A stretch of DNA of 64,000 bases from Enterococcus montenegrensis. Its GTDB lineage: Bacteria > Bacillota > Bacilli > Lactobacillales > Enterococcaceae. The notes beneath the pieces were generated by a model. It was not told the origin of the DNA. It made no database searches and saw only the letters and a list, made by a program, of their open reading frames with translations. Position 1 is the first letter of the stretch. Each line of letters starts with the position of its first letter. The stretch spans positions 924,501 through 988,500 of the forward strand of contig NZ_CP120467.1 in assembly GCF_029983095.1 (NCBI RefSeq), read 5' to 3'. Both the position numbers and the translations under genes were made by a program. This document shows positions 9,180 through 17,574 of this stretch, in pieces.

Positions 9180-9527
9180 ATGAATCCATTGATTCAAGAA
9201 CTAACTCAAGAACAACTACGTACTGATATTCCTGCTTTTCGTCCTGGGGACACTGTTCGTGTTCATGCGAAAGTTGTCGAAGGTACAAGAGAACGTATCC
9301 AGTTATTTGAAGGTGTTGTAATCAAACGCCGCGGTGCTGGTATCAGCGAAACTTACACTGTTCGTAAAGTATCAAACGGTGTTGGCGTTGAACGTACTTT
9401 CCCATTGCACACACCACGTGTTGCTAAAATCGAAGTAGTTCGCTACGGTAAAGTTCGTCGTGCAAAATTGTACTACTTGCGTGCTTTACACGGGAAAGCT
9501 GCTCGTATCAAAGAAATCAGAAGATAA
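9180..9527 (+). CDS. rplS: 50S ribosomal protein L19
   Basis: Large-subunit protein, 115 residues and complete. It has the conserved [16 protein letters not shown] at about residue 20, [20 protein letters not shown] at 42 and the C-terminal [14 protein letters not shown] 9180 follows AAGGAG; the upstream extension is leader. The last 23 bp (9505-9527) are repeated at 35587-35609, and 61 bp of the tail recur at 40456-40516 with two differences. The island therefore entered at the 3' end of this gene and supplied or preserved a complete C-terminus. Confidence 0.98.
   Translation: MNPLIQELTQEQLRTDIPAFRPGDTVRVHAKVVEGTRERIQLFEGVVIKRRGAGISETYTVRKVSNGVGVERTFPLHTPRVAKIEVVRYGKVRRAKLYYLRALHGKAARIKEIRR
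9505..9527 (+). repeat. attL-like direct repeat in the rplS 3' end
   Basis: A 23-bp sequence beginning GTATCAAAGAAATC and ending at the rplS stop codon, identical to 35587-35609. It marks the left end of the 26-kb island segment. Confidence 0.88.
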
Positions 9528-9564
9528 ACACGGAAAACTTCCTTGGAAATCTGAAATCTGTGAA

Positions 9565-9597
9565 AAGTCCTTGTATATCAAGGGCTTTTTCTTTTTT
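9565..9597 (+). terminator. rplS terminator (left copy)
   Basis: Stem AAGTCCTTG with CAAGGGCTT and a T-rich tail. A near-identical hairpin lies after the right-hand repeat at 35648-35676. Confidence 0.85.
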
Positions 9598-9897
9598 CTC
9601 TATCACAGTTTTAAGCCATTTTTGGCTGTTTTGGTTCATTTTTCACCCATATTCCCCTAAATTGTCCTAGATTGTCCGACATTGACTATCAGTGTCGTCA
9701 AAATAGGGCAAAATTTAGTAGTCAGCTTGACGACAAATATAATACGAAAAATACCAAAACATTTACCGAATTTAGCAACTTTTGAACCCAAGTTTCTCAA
9801 AGGGTCAGCTACTAGCAAAAAAGACAAAACATGTACTTTTCTACTAAAAAGTTGATGTGATAGGCTTCTATCTAAATAATTATTAGGAGTTTTTATC
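9598..9897. other. Non-coding left end of the island
   Basis: No gene is supported. It holds tandem ATTGTCC copies (9661, 9671) and a perfect 9-bp inverted repeat TGTCGTCAA (9693-9701) with TTGACGACA (9727-9735). Such short repeats near an element end could be integrase arm sites, which is speculative. Confidence 0.4.
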
Positions 9898-10560
9898 GTG
9901 AAGCAAAATGATGGACGTATCATTTGGAAAAATCAAAGTGATTTAAAACTGATTTTAACAATTAATGAATTCATCGAAAAACATGGAATTAAATCTAGTC
10001 GTCAATACCAGAAGAAACTATCAGAAAATCCAAATTCGGCACCAAGTATGTGGTTTATTAATAAAAAATATGGATCATGGGAGAATTTGTTGATTAGTAT
10101 AGGACGAGAAAATACTGGTTATGGGAAATGGGCTAGAATGTCAGAACAAGAATTATTGGAAATAGTAGAATCCTTTATTAAGTGTGAGAAGATAATCTCC
10201 CAACGAATGTACGAACAAAAATCGGTAGGGAAGGATATCCCTTCACTTAGTACTGTTAAAAAGAGACTAGGAGATATACGTCCACTTTTTAAAGAAAAAA
10301 ATGATAGTCCTCGATTTACTGATTTCGAACTGATGTTAGAATTAAAAAATGAAATAATCCGATTAAAACTACAGGATGATTTATCAATGACGAAATTTCG
10401 GAAACTCGTTCAATCACCGAGGCTGCCGTCAGTTGATACAATAATGAAAAGAACAAATAAAAATTGGGAGGAATTAATGGCAGAGATAGGGTTTGATTAT
10501 CGAAGAATCAAAATCTATAAACAGAGAAACAACTTATCTAAAACAAAGAAAACTAAATAG
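9898..10560 (+). CDS. Repeat protein resembling homing-endonuclease-associated repeats
   Basis: 220 residues, start GTG 9898 with an AGGAG site. Three related units are seen, each ending in a motif of the form SxxTIxKRxxxWExLMxxIG: SMWFINKKYGSWENLLISIG (about 45-64), SLSTVKKRLGDIRPLF (about 118-133) and SVDTIMKRTNKNWEELMAEIG (about 178-198). This pattern resembles the small DNA-binding repeats found beside homing endonucleases and in mobile-element proteins; the match is by eye. It is the first gene inside the island and is followed by a strong terminator. A DNA-binding role in element control or recombination is inference. The tail is very Lys-rich. Confidence 0.6.
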   Translation: MKQNDGRIIWKNQSDLKLILTINEFIEKHGIKSSRQYQKKLSENPNSAPSMWFINKKYGSWENLLISIGRENTGYGKWARMSEQELLEIVESFIKCEKIISQRMYEQKSVGKDIPSLSTVKKRLGDIRPLFKEKNDSPRFTDFELMLELKNEIIRLKLQDDLSMTKFRKLVQSPRLPSVDTIMKRTNKNWEELMAEIGFDYRRIKIYKQRNNLSKTKKTK

Positions 10561-10574
10561 TAGCACTCTAAATC

Positions 10575-10609
10575 AGACGTTCAAAACTAAAAATTTGAAC
10601 GTCTTTTTT
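10575..10609 (+). terminator. Intrinsic terminator
   Basis: A perfect 11-bp stem (10575-10585 with 10594-10604), AT loop and T run after the repeat protein. Confidence 0.88.
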
Positions 10610-10639
10610 ATTACCCAAAAACGAAAGGAGATTTATTTT

Positions 10640-12692
10640 ATGAAAAAGCCAAGATTTAAGAATTGGCGCTTGTTTGCGGCGTTAGCTTTATTAGGTCAAA
10701 CACTTGGGGGATCAATTAGTCCAATGATTGCTTTTGCCGAGAAAATCACCCATCCACAAACGGTGACGGTTGAACTGGATTTAGCACATCAATATGCTGT
10801 TGAAGGCACTTTTAGTGACGGCCGTCCTATGTCAGAAGTCACCGTTCCGCACTATGCTGTCTACAATGGTGTGAAACAAGATATTTTCTGTATTGAGCCA
10901 GGGGTGCCGATTTACAATGAGTACACTCCTGGATATGAGAAGAATCCATTACCATCTATGCCGGAAAAAGCAAAACTAGTTTCTGTATTGTGGAAGAATG
11001 CCGGCACGGATGTGGATACCCATATTGTGGCTCAGAAGATGATCTGGCAAGAAGTCAATGGCTACACGCTTCACTCCATCAAACGTTCCGATGGCAGTGC
11101 CGTAAATATCGCCGCCATTGAAGCAAAAATTAATCAAGCAATCGCCGACTATCAGAAGAAACCAAGCTTCCATAACTCCACGGTGAAAACTGTGTTAGGT
11201 CAATCGGCAACTGTGACCGATACGAATGGCTTGAATTTATCGGAGTTTGATGAGGTTGTCGAAAATACCGCCAACATTGATTATCGGGTGAATGGCAATC
11301 AATTAGTGATTACCCCAAATGCCAATTCAAAAGAGAGCGGTGTGTTAACGCTAAAGAAATCCGCCGGTACCGGAACGCCTGTGGCTTACAAAAAAGCGGG
11401 CCAACAGACCTTGATGGCGGGGGCGATTGATAAGCCCAATACCTACACAATCAAAATTGATGTGGAAACAGAAGGTTCTTTAAAAATCAAGAAAGTTGAT
11501 AAGGAATCTGGCGACGTGGTACCGGGAACGGTTTTCCATTTGAATTTTGGAAAAGCTTTACCGGAAAAAGATGTCACAACGGATAAAGACGGAGTAGCGA
11601 CATTGGTTTATCACTTTGTTCTTGGCTGGCTAATCACTGTATTCATTGGTTGGATGGTCATCTTTTATTTTCAAGAGCTTAGGTGGCTAGATTTTTCTAG
11701 TCTATCCCTTTCCACAGCTGAAATTGCTTGGTCTATGAAGGGCTTAGTCCGTCTACTGGGAAGTCTAGCACTTTCAGGAAGCATGTTCTTGCTTTACATT
11801 CACTTTTTTCACGATCATTGGCGGAGTTTGTGGCACAGGCAGAAGCTAGCCCGAATGATTCTAGAAAACCATTGGTATGAAGTAAAACAGACTCAAAGCG
11901 AGGGCTTTTTCAAAGACCTCAATAATAATCGAACCAAAGAGACCATCAGCTATTTCCCCAAAATTTATTATCGGATGAAGGGTGGGTTACTTTCCATTCG
12001 TGTTCAAATTTCACTTGGTAAATATCAAGATCAGCTCTTGAAGTTGGAAAAGAAATTGGAAAGCGGGCTGTACTGTGAACTAGTGGAAAAGGAACTCAAA
12101 GATTCTTATGTGGAATATACCTTGCTTTATGATATGATTGCCAATCGGATTGGGATTGAGGAGGTGGTGGCAGAAAATGGTACTTTACGATTGATGAAAA
12201 ATCAAGTGTGGGCCTATGATTCCTTGCCGCATATGTTAATCGCTGGCGGCACTGGTGGAGGCAAGACCTATTTCTTACTCACGATTATTCAGGCGCTACT
12301 AAAATCTGATGCCGAACTATTTGTCCTTGATCCAAAGAATGCGGACCTGGCAGATTTGGCAACAGTGATGCCCCACGTGTATTCTCAAAAGGAGGAGATT
12401 TCGGTGTGTGTGGAGGATTTCTATGAACGCATGATGGCTCGTAGTAAGGCGATGAAAGAAATGCCAAACTACAAAACAGGAGAGAATTATGCCTATCTTG
12501 GTCTTCCGCCCAACTTTTTAATCTTTGACGAATATGTCGCATATATGGAAATGTTAACGACGAAAGAAAGTGCAGTAATTTTGAACAAGCTCAAACAAAT
12601 TGTGATGTTAGGTCGTCAGTCTGGTTTCTTTTTGATTCTGGCGTGTCAAAGACCGGATGCGAAATATTTAGGAGATGGGATTCGCGATCAGT
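10640..12692 (+). pseudogene. Chimera: thioester-domain surface adhesin fused to TcpA/Orf21 coupling protein (5' exon)
   Basis: One reading frame joins two unrelated proteins. Residues 1 to about 322 are an exported surface protein: signal peptide ending AFA33, a thioester-type domain with Cys84 in IFCIEPG and a Gln in VAQKMIWQ near 132-137, and the start of a CnaB-like fold (GSLKIKKVDKESGDVVPGT, about 293). From about residue 325 (nt 11612) it becomes an FtsK/TcpA DNA-translocase ATPase of Tn916 Orf21 type: two membrane helices, Walker A GGTGGGKTY (about 535) and Walker B FLIFDEY (about 626). The adhesin has lost its C-terminus and wall anchor, and the coupling protein its N-terminus. The ATPase part is then split at 12692 by a group II intron; the 3' exon is 15405-15637. 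Neither activity is expected to be normal. Confidence 0.85.
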
Positions 12693-15404
12693 GTGCGACA
12701 TGTTTCTAACTGAAAAGGTTAGGCACTTAAAAGAAGAAAACATAAGTTTCCTTTTAAGGAGAACTGATATTTTGAGCAGTGGAATGATGGGGTAACGCCC
12801 TGAAACGCTCCCTTAATACTCCGACTGGCTGTTTAACATATAGCTGTTAGATGGTCAGAAGCTCGGTGAAGTCGGCTGAAAGTTACCGTAAATATGATAA
12901 ATTCATATACGAAAGTTGTTCAGAGGTGAATGATGTAACCTATAGGTCGGAGGTCTATAAAATACTCACGGTGAGAATGTAAGTAATACTACTGACGAAC
13001 TTGCGAATGAAAGAATCTATACACGGACTGTATAGAAATGTACAGGATTCTACCGTATCAACGGAACAGAATGTATGTTGTGGTTTAGTAAGATTATTGG
13101 TTATGAACAACCATGCAATGTTACAGGCATTGGAAATATACAGGTTCAAAGCAAGCACCTAAAAGTATATATAAAGATAAAAATATCGAAACATGGGAAG
13201 CTGGCAATGTGGAGGAAACTATATTCCATTGAAACATTTGTGACGAAGAATAATAAGCACATTTATGCCAGTGAAAGTGGTGGCACAGTACCAATGAGGA
13301 TATAGAAATATATCGGAGGAATAGCCACTAGTCAAAAGAAATCGTTAATTAAATGATGTATTTCATAGAATCGAGTAAGACAAAATAAACACTACAACCT
13401 AAGTAAACAAAGGTAGTGGTGCTATGAATAAAGTAAAAACAAATAAAACACTTCGTCATAGTGAATACTATGGCATGACACAAATATTTGATGAACTGTA
13501 TGTAAAAAGTGATAAAAAAGAAGTTTTTACAGAGCTCATGACAATTATTATGAGTGATGAAAATATTCGACTAGCATACAGAAATATCAAGAATAACAAG
13601 GGCAGTTATACAGCGAGTACCGATAAGAAAAGTATTCGAGACATTAAAACACTGTCAGAAGATACCTTTCTAACTGAGGTTAAAGTTCTTTTTCGCTGTT
13701 ACAAACCACGAGCAGTTAGACGTGTAGAAATTCCCAAACCAAATGGAAAAACACGCCCTCTGGGCATTCCATCAATCTGGGATAGGTTAATACAACAGTG
13801 TATTTTACAAGTCTTAGAACCGATATGCGAAGCTAAATTTCACAATTATAGTTATGGATTTCGACCAAACCGTTCCACACATCATGCGATTGCTACCTGC
13901 AATCGACTGGCAAATAGGGGGAAGCTACACTTTGTAGTAGATGTTGATATTAAAGGATTCTTTGATAATGTCAATCACTCTAAACTTTTGCGTCAAATGT
14001 GGACGATTGGAATCCGTGATAAATGGCTATTAGGTATTATTCGATCCATGCTAAATGCTCCTATAGTCCTACCAACCGGTAAAGTCGAACACCCTAAAAA
14101 AGGTGTACCTCAAGGTGGTGTCCTATCCCCTTTACTATCTAATATCATATTGAATGAATTAGATTGGTGGGTTGCTTCACAATGGCAAAATACCACGATT
14201 GAGACAGAAAAGATTATGGATAGGCGAGATAAAGGCAAAGGCATTGATAAGACTAATCAGTATCGGGCATTAAGACGAACAAACTTAAAAGAAATATACA
14301 TTGTTCGGTATGCTGACGACTTCAAAATCTTTTGTAGAAAACGAAGTCATGCAGATAAAATATTTCACGCAACGAAAATGTGGCTTAAAGAACGGTTATC
14401 ACTTGAAATTAGCGAAGAAAAATCCAAAATTGTCAATCTCAAAAAAGGTAAATCAGAATATCTAGGATTTGAATTAAAGCTAATCAAGAAAGGTAAAAAA
14501 TACGTAGTCGAAAGTCATATGAGCAAAAAATCAATGACAAGAGTTAAAATCCAATTAAAGAAACAATTACGTAAAGTTGCCAGACCGAAGAATCATTGCG
14601 AACAAGCAAAAGAAATTGGATTATATAATTCTATGGTGATTGGAATCCATCAATATTATGGAATTGCAACCTGTGTAAATCTCGATTGCAGTAAAATAGC
14701 CTATACACTAAAACCGTTCATCAATCACAAACTGCCGACAAAGAAACATGGAAAGATATTAAATACATTTATCAAATCGAAGTATGGAAAAAGTAAAGAA
14801 ATGCGATGGTTGAATAATGTGCCAATTGTACCGCTCAACTATGTTCAGTTTAGACTTGCTGTCCCCCTATCAGAGGGAACTTGCAAGTACACTGAAAGTG
14901 GACGAAGCAAGATACACAGTAAATTAAAATTAGACCTAGCCCTTTTACTTCACATGATGAGAAATAGTAATTATGAAAGAAGTATTGAATTTGTGGATAA
15001 CAGAATATCTAAATATTCTGCTCAAAAGGGAAAATGTGCTATCACGGGTAAATTTCTCGAATACGAAGAAATCCATTGCCACCATATCGTACCAGTAAAA
15101 CAACAGGGTACAGACAAATACAGCAACCTCATTATTATTCACAAAAATGTTCACGCATTAGTCCATGCTATCGAAGAAAAAATCATACACAAATACCTGA
15201 ATGTATTAAATCTAACCAATGAACAAATAGAAAAACTAAATGAATTACGTGTCAAAGCTGGTAATAGTGTTTTAACAGTTTAACTTGAAAAATATATCAT
15301 ACTTAACATTCTTTTGATGGAACGCCGTATGAAGTGAAAGTTTCATGTACGGTGTGAAGCGGGGGAAAATCTGGAGATGACATCAAAGGATTACCTATCG
15401 CTAT
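12693..15404 (+). mobile_element. Group II intron inserted in the orf21-like gene
   Basis: The 2.7-kb intron starts GTGCG at 12693 and ends ...CTAT at 15404. Joining the flanks restores the ATPase frame (GDGIRDQ then FNFRVALGRMSE). A domain V hairpin with GCCGTA/TACGGT pairing lies at about 15320-15356 and a domain VI stem follows. Positions 12710-13423 are untranslated intron RNA (domains I-III). The intron encodes its own reverse transcriptase/maturase. Ends were set by frame restoration and boundary consensus, so they may be off by 1-2 bp. Confidence 0.88.
13424..15283 (+). CDS. ltrA: Group II intron reverse transcriptase/maturase with HNH endonuclease
   Basis: 619-residue multifunctional intron protein that aids splicing and drives retrohoming. 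The RT domain carries KTRPLGIPSIWDRLIQQ near 105, SYGFRPNRSTHHAI near 145, VPQGGVLSPLLSN near 228 and the catalytic YADD near residue 295. A maturase (X) domain follows at about 360-460. The C-terminal zinc/HNH endonuclease is seen as CAITGKFLEYEEIHCHHIVP, from about residue 540. ATG 13424 lies in intron domain IV. The length is normal and no frame damage is seen, so the intron may still be active. Confidence 0.96.
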   Translation: MNKVKTNKTLRHSEYYGMTQIFDELYVKSDKKEVFTELMTIIMSDENIRLAYRNIKNNKGSYTASTDKKSIRDIKTLSEDTFLTEVKVLFRCYKPRAVRRVEIPKPNGKTRPLGIPSIWDRLIQQCILQVLEPICEAKFHNYSYGFRPNRSTHHAIATCNRLANRGKLHFVVDVDIKGFFDNVNHSKLLRQMWTIGIRDKWLLGIIRSMLNAPIVLPTGKVEHPKKGVPQGGVLSPLLSNIILNELDWWVASQWQNTTIETEKIMDRRDKGKGIDKTNQYRALRRTNLKEIYIVRYADDFKIFCRKRSHADKIFHATKMWLKERLSLEISEEKSKIVNLKKGKSEYLGFELKLIKKGKKYVVESHMSKKSMTRVKIQLKKQLRKVARPKNHCEQAKEIGLYNSMVIGIHQYYGIATCVNLDCSKIAYTLKPFINHKLPTKKHGKILNTFIKSKYGKSKEMRWLNNVPIVPLNYVQFRLAVPLSEGTCKYTESGRSKIHSKLKLDLALLLHMMRNSNYERSIEFVDNRISKYSAQKGKCAITGKFLEYEEIHCHHIVPVKQQGTDKYSNLIIIHKNVHALVHAIEEKIIHKYLNVLNLTNEQIEKLNELRVKAGNSVLTV

Positions 15405-15637
15405 TTAATTTTCGTGTGGCTTTAGGTCGCATGAGCGAGCTTGGGTATTCCATGATGTTTGGTGAGGTTGAAAAAAATTTCTTTATGAAACGAATCAAAG
15501 GGCGAGGGTATGTGGATACAGGTGGGAGTGTGATTAGTGAGTTTTACACGCCATTAGTTCCAAAAGGGTATAACTTTCTAGAGAGTATCCAGAAGATTAT
15601 TCAACAAAATCTACTTTCGAAAAGTAAAGGGAAGTGA
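15405..15637 (+). pseudogene. 3' exon of the TcpA/Orf21-like coupling protein
   Basis: Continuation of the FtsK-type ATPase C-terminus after intron removal: FRVALGRMSELGYSMMFGE and the closing GYNFLESIQKIIQ. An in-frame ATG at 15377 lies inside intron domain VI and should not be a genuine start. No relaxase (Orf20), replication or other Tn916 conjugation gene follows, so this is an isolated transfer-module remnant. Confidence 0.82.
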
Positions 15638-15717
15638 ATTTTTTACGAGTTATTTGTAAAGTAAAAGGGCCTTAAGCTAAAAAATGACACCAGTATCGTT
15701 CACAATAGAGATTCGTT

Positions 15718-15749
15718 TTTTTGTGAATGTTCACAAAAAGTGCTATACT
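15718..15749 (+). promoter_or_regulatory. Promoter and palindromic operator of the XRE-ImmA-PIN operon
   Basis: -35 TTGTGA (15721-15726), a 17-bp spacer and extended -10 TGC-TATACT (15744-15749). A perfect palindrome TTTTTGTGAA-TG-TTCACAAAAA (15718-15739) covers the -35 and half the spacer, and an extra GTTCACAA half-site lies at 15698-15705. The XRE protein encoded just downstream is the likely repressor. Confidence 0.85.
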
Positions 15750-15773
15750 GAGGATGAAGGGGTGGTGAATATC

Positions 15774-16103
15774 ATGAGAAGCGATAAGAATACAATTATG
15801 AATGTCAAAAATTGGTTAGATAAGAACGATTATTCACAAGCGTGGTTAGCCGATCAAATGGGAGTGGCTAAATCCTTAATTAGTCAAATTTTCAACGGTA
15901 CTCGAAAACTTCAAACTACTCATATTATTAAAATTTCAGAAATCACAGGTCTTTCTATTGCTGAACTGGCTAGTTCAGACCAAAAGACTTGTACTCAACT
16001 GGTTTATTCGTTAAGAGGGAAAATATCTAATGAAAATGGGCAACGCGCCTTGGATCAATTGTTATTAGATTCAGAGCATTTTGTCCAGTTATTAGCAAAG
16101 TAG
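15774..16103 (+). CDS. XRE/Cro-type helix-turn-helix regulator
   Basis: 109 residues. The N-terminal HTH_3 domain (about 8-65) includes SQAWLADQMGVAKSLISQIFNGTRK and the following helix IIKISEITGLSIAELAS. A short C-terminal helical region follows. ATG 15774 has GGGGTGG upstream. It is first in an operon with an ImmA/IrrE peptidase (13 bp gap) and a PIN protein (overlap). XRE plus ImmA pairs control phages and ICEs, where the peptidase cleaves the repressor; XRE proteins also serve as antitoxins. Autoregulation through the palindrome at 15718 is likely. Confidence 0.9.
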   Translation: MRSDKNTIMNVKNWLDKNDYSQAWLADQMGVAKSLISQIFNGTRKLQTTHIIKISEITGLSIAELASSDQKTCTQLVYSLRGKISNENGQRALDQLLLDSEHFVQLLAK

Positions 16104-16116
16104 GTGTTTTGAATAG

Positions 16117-16869
16117 ATGGATGCGCAATTGAAGGATTTATCTGAAACTATAGCAGAAGCTTATGCAGTAAAGTTTTTAGCGGATAACGTTGGTGGAGAG
16201 ATTTTTTTAGGTGGGGATATTGAGCAAATATTGGCAGATCGCGCCTATCTTGTATATCAAAGTGTTGACGATCCTAGTTATTTTGGAGCAGCTCTTCATT
16301 TAAATGGAAGGCATATTATCGCAATTAACACAAATCAACCCCTTAGAGTCCGTTATTATAGTGCGGCCCATGAGTTATGGCACTTGCAGTTTGAATCGGG
16401 TGAAATTGCAATAGGCGAAAAGCAAATTGATCAAGAACGAGCTGCGGATCATTTTGCAGCAGTCGTAATGTTGCCTAGTAATCTATTGAAAAATATTAAG
16501 AATAATTTTAAAAAAGATGATGAACGCTTAGTTTTTAAAATTGCCGATCTTTCTTCTATGCCTTATCAAGCGGTTACTAGAAGGCTGGTTGAGTTGGGGT
16601 ATAAATTATCTTCAGACTTAAAATCACGAGAAGAAGCTGAATGGATTCAGGTAAGAGAACGGATTGATTTGGTTCCTAGTGTTTTAGATAAAGCAGATAG
16701 CTTTGTACAATTTCATGCTTTTTTACAAGAAGTAGATGAGAAAGTTAATAAACAAGAGCTTACTTTAGAAACAGCGGCGAATTTGGTTAAACATGTTGAC
16801 GCAAAGAAAGCAGAACAATATTGGAAAAAACGACAAGAAATTGTCGATAATTGGGACCCTGATGACTAA
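16117..16869 (+). CDS. ImmA/IrrE family metallopeptidase (DUF955)
   Basis: 250 residues. The zinc motif HELWH (His85, Glu86, His89) is followed by a second acidic motif (ERAADHFAAVVMLP, about 107-120) giving the third ligand, as in ImmA and IrrE. A helical C-terminal part of about 110 residues ends in a charged region. It overlaps the PIN gene by 8 bp. In known systems the peptidase cleaves a cognate XRE repressor after DNA damage or another signal; the upstream XRE gene is the natural substrate candidate. Not a pseudogene: length and motifs are intact. Confidence 0.9.
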   Translation: MDAQLKDLSETIAEAYAVKFLADNVGGEIFLGGDIEQILADRAYLVYQSVDDPSYFGAALHLNGRHIIAINTNQPLRVRYYSAAHELWHLQFESGEIAIGEKQIDQERAADHFAAVVMLPSNLLKNIKNNFKKDDERLVFKIADLSSMPYQAVTRRLVELGYKLSSDLKSREEAEWIQVRERIDLVPSVLDKADSFVQFHAFLQEVDEKVNKQELTLETAANLVKHVDAKKAEQYWKKRQEIVDNWDPDD

Positions 16870-17485
16870 TCGAACAAATAAAGTTTTCATCGATTCAAAT
16901 ATGCTAATGTTCGCCGCAGAATTTCAGAAAGCAGATGTTTTTGAATGGATGGATCAGTTATATGGCGAAATTTATATTCATCAAGAAGTTTTGAACGAAC
17001 TCATTTTGCCTAGTATAAAAAGCAAAATTGAAACTTTTCTATCAACAGGTCGATGGAAATTATTTGAACCAAGAATAATTCTTTCGGAATTAGAATTTGA
17101 TATTTATCAAGAGCGATTATCAGATGTAAAAGATGCTTTTAGTCAAATGCGCTTAACTGCTATTGAAGCAGGTGAACGAGTTAAATCAACAACAGATTTA
17201 GGTGAAATTGCAACTCTAGCTGCTTGTATGATGATTAGTGCGCAAATCATTTGTAGCAATGATTTTGACATTCGCAAAATTGTCGAACAAGAAGATTATT
17301 GTGTTTCTACGGATGAAGCAGACTTGCCAATCATACAAGATTCAGCAGAAGATTTTTGTTTCTATTGTTATAAAAATGAAATTGCTAGTCGGAAGGATGT
17401 TCGGAAATTTTTCGGTCATATTTTTCGAGAGACACCTGGTGTACGAAAGCAAAAAATGGAGCAGTTAGATAAGCGATTGCAGTAA
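16862..17485 (+). CDS. PIN-domain-like protein
   Basis: 207 residues. A PIN nuclease fold is suggested by the first strand VFIDSNMLMFAAE with Asp11, the acidic TTDLGEIATLAACMM segment (about 120) and the closing ICSNDFDIRKI with Asp near 140. About 60 residues of unknown character follow, ending very basic. ATG 16862 overlaps the ImmA stop, giving tight coupling. PIN proteins are usually RNases, often VapC-type toxins; the antitoxin would then be the XRE protein or the peptidase-XRE pair. Catalytic competence cannot be proven from the sequence. Confidence 0.75.
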   Translation: MTNRTNKVFIDSNMLMFAAEFQKADVFEWMDQLYGEIYIHQEVLNELILPSIKSKIETFLSTGRWKLFEPRIILSELEFDIYQERLSDVKDAFSQMRLTAIEAGERVKSTTDLGEIATLAACMMISAQIICSNDFDIRKIVEQEDYCVSTDEADLPIIQDSAEDFCFYCYKNEIASRKDVRKFFGHIFRETPGVRKQKMEQLDKRLQ

Positions 17486-17520
17486 TTTTTTCAATCGCTA
17501 AAAAAGAATAGAACAGTTCA

Positions 17521-17553
17521 AAGCCAAGAGCAAAATGTTCTTGGCTTTTTTCT
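17521..17553 (+). terminator. Terminator of the XRE-ImmA-PIN operon
   Basis: Stem AAGCCAAGA with TCTTGGCTT and a run of six T. It separates the three-gene operon from the methyltransferase gene. Confidence 0.82.
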
Positions 17554-17574
17554 ATGGAATGAATGAGGTGAGTT

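Noticed and set aside
15377..15404. ATG 15377 as start of an independent gene downstream of the intron
   Set aside because: These codons lie in intron domain VI and end; the real coding sequence resumes at the 3' exon.
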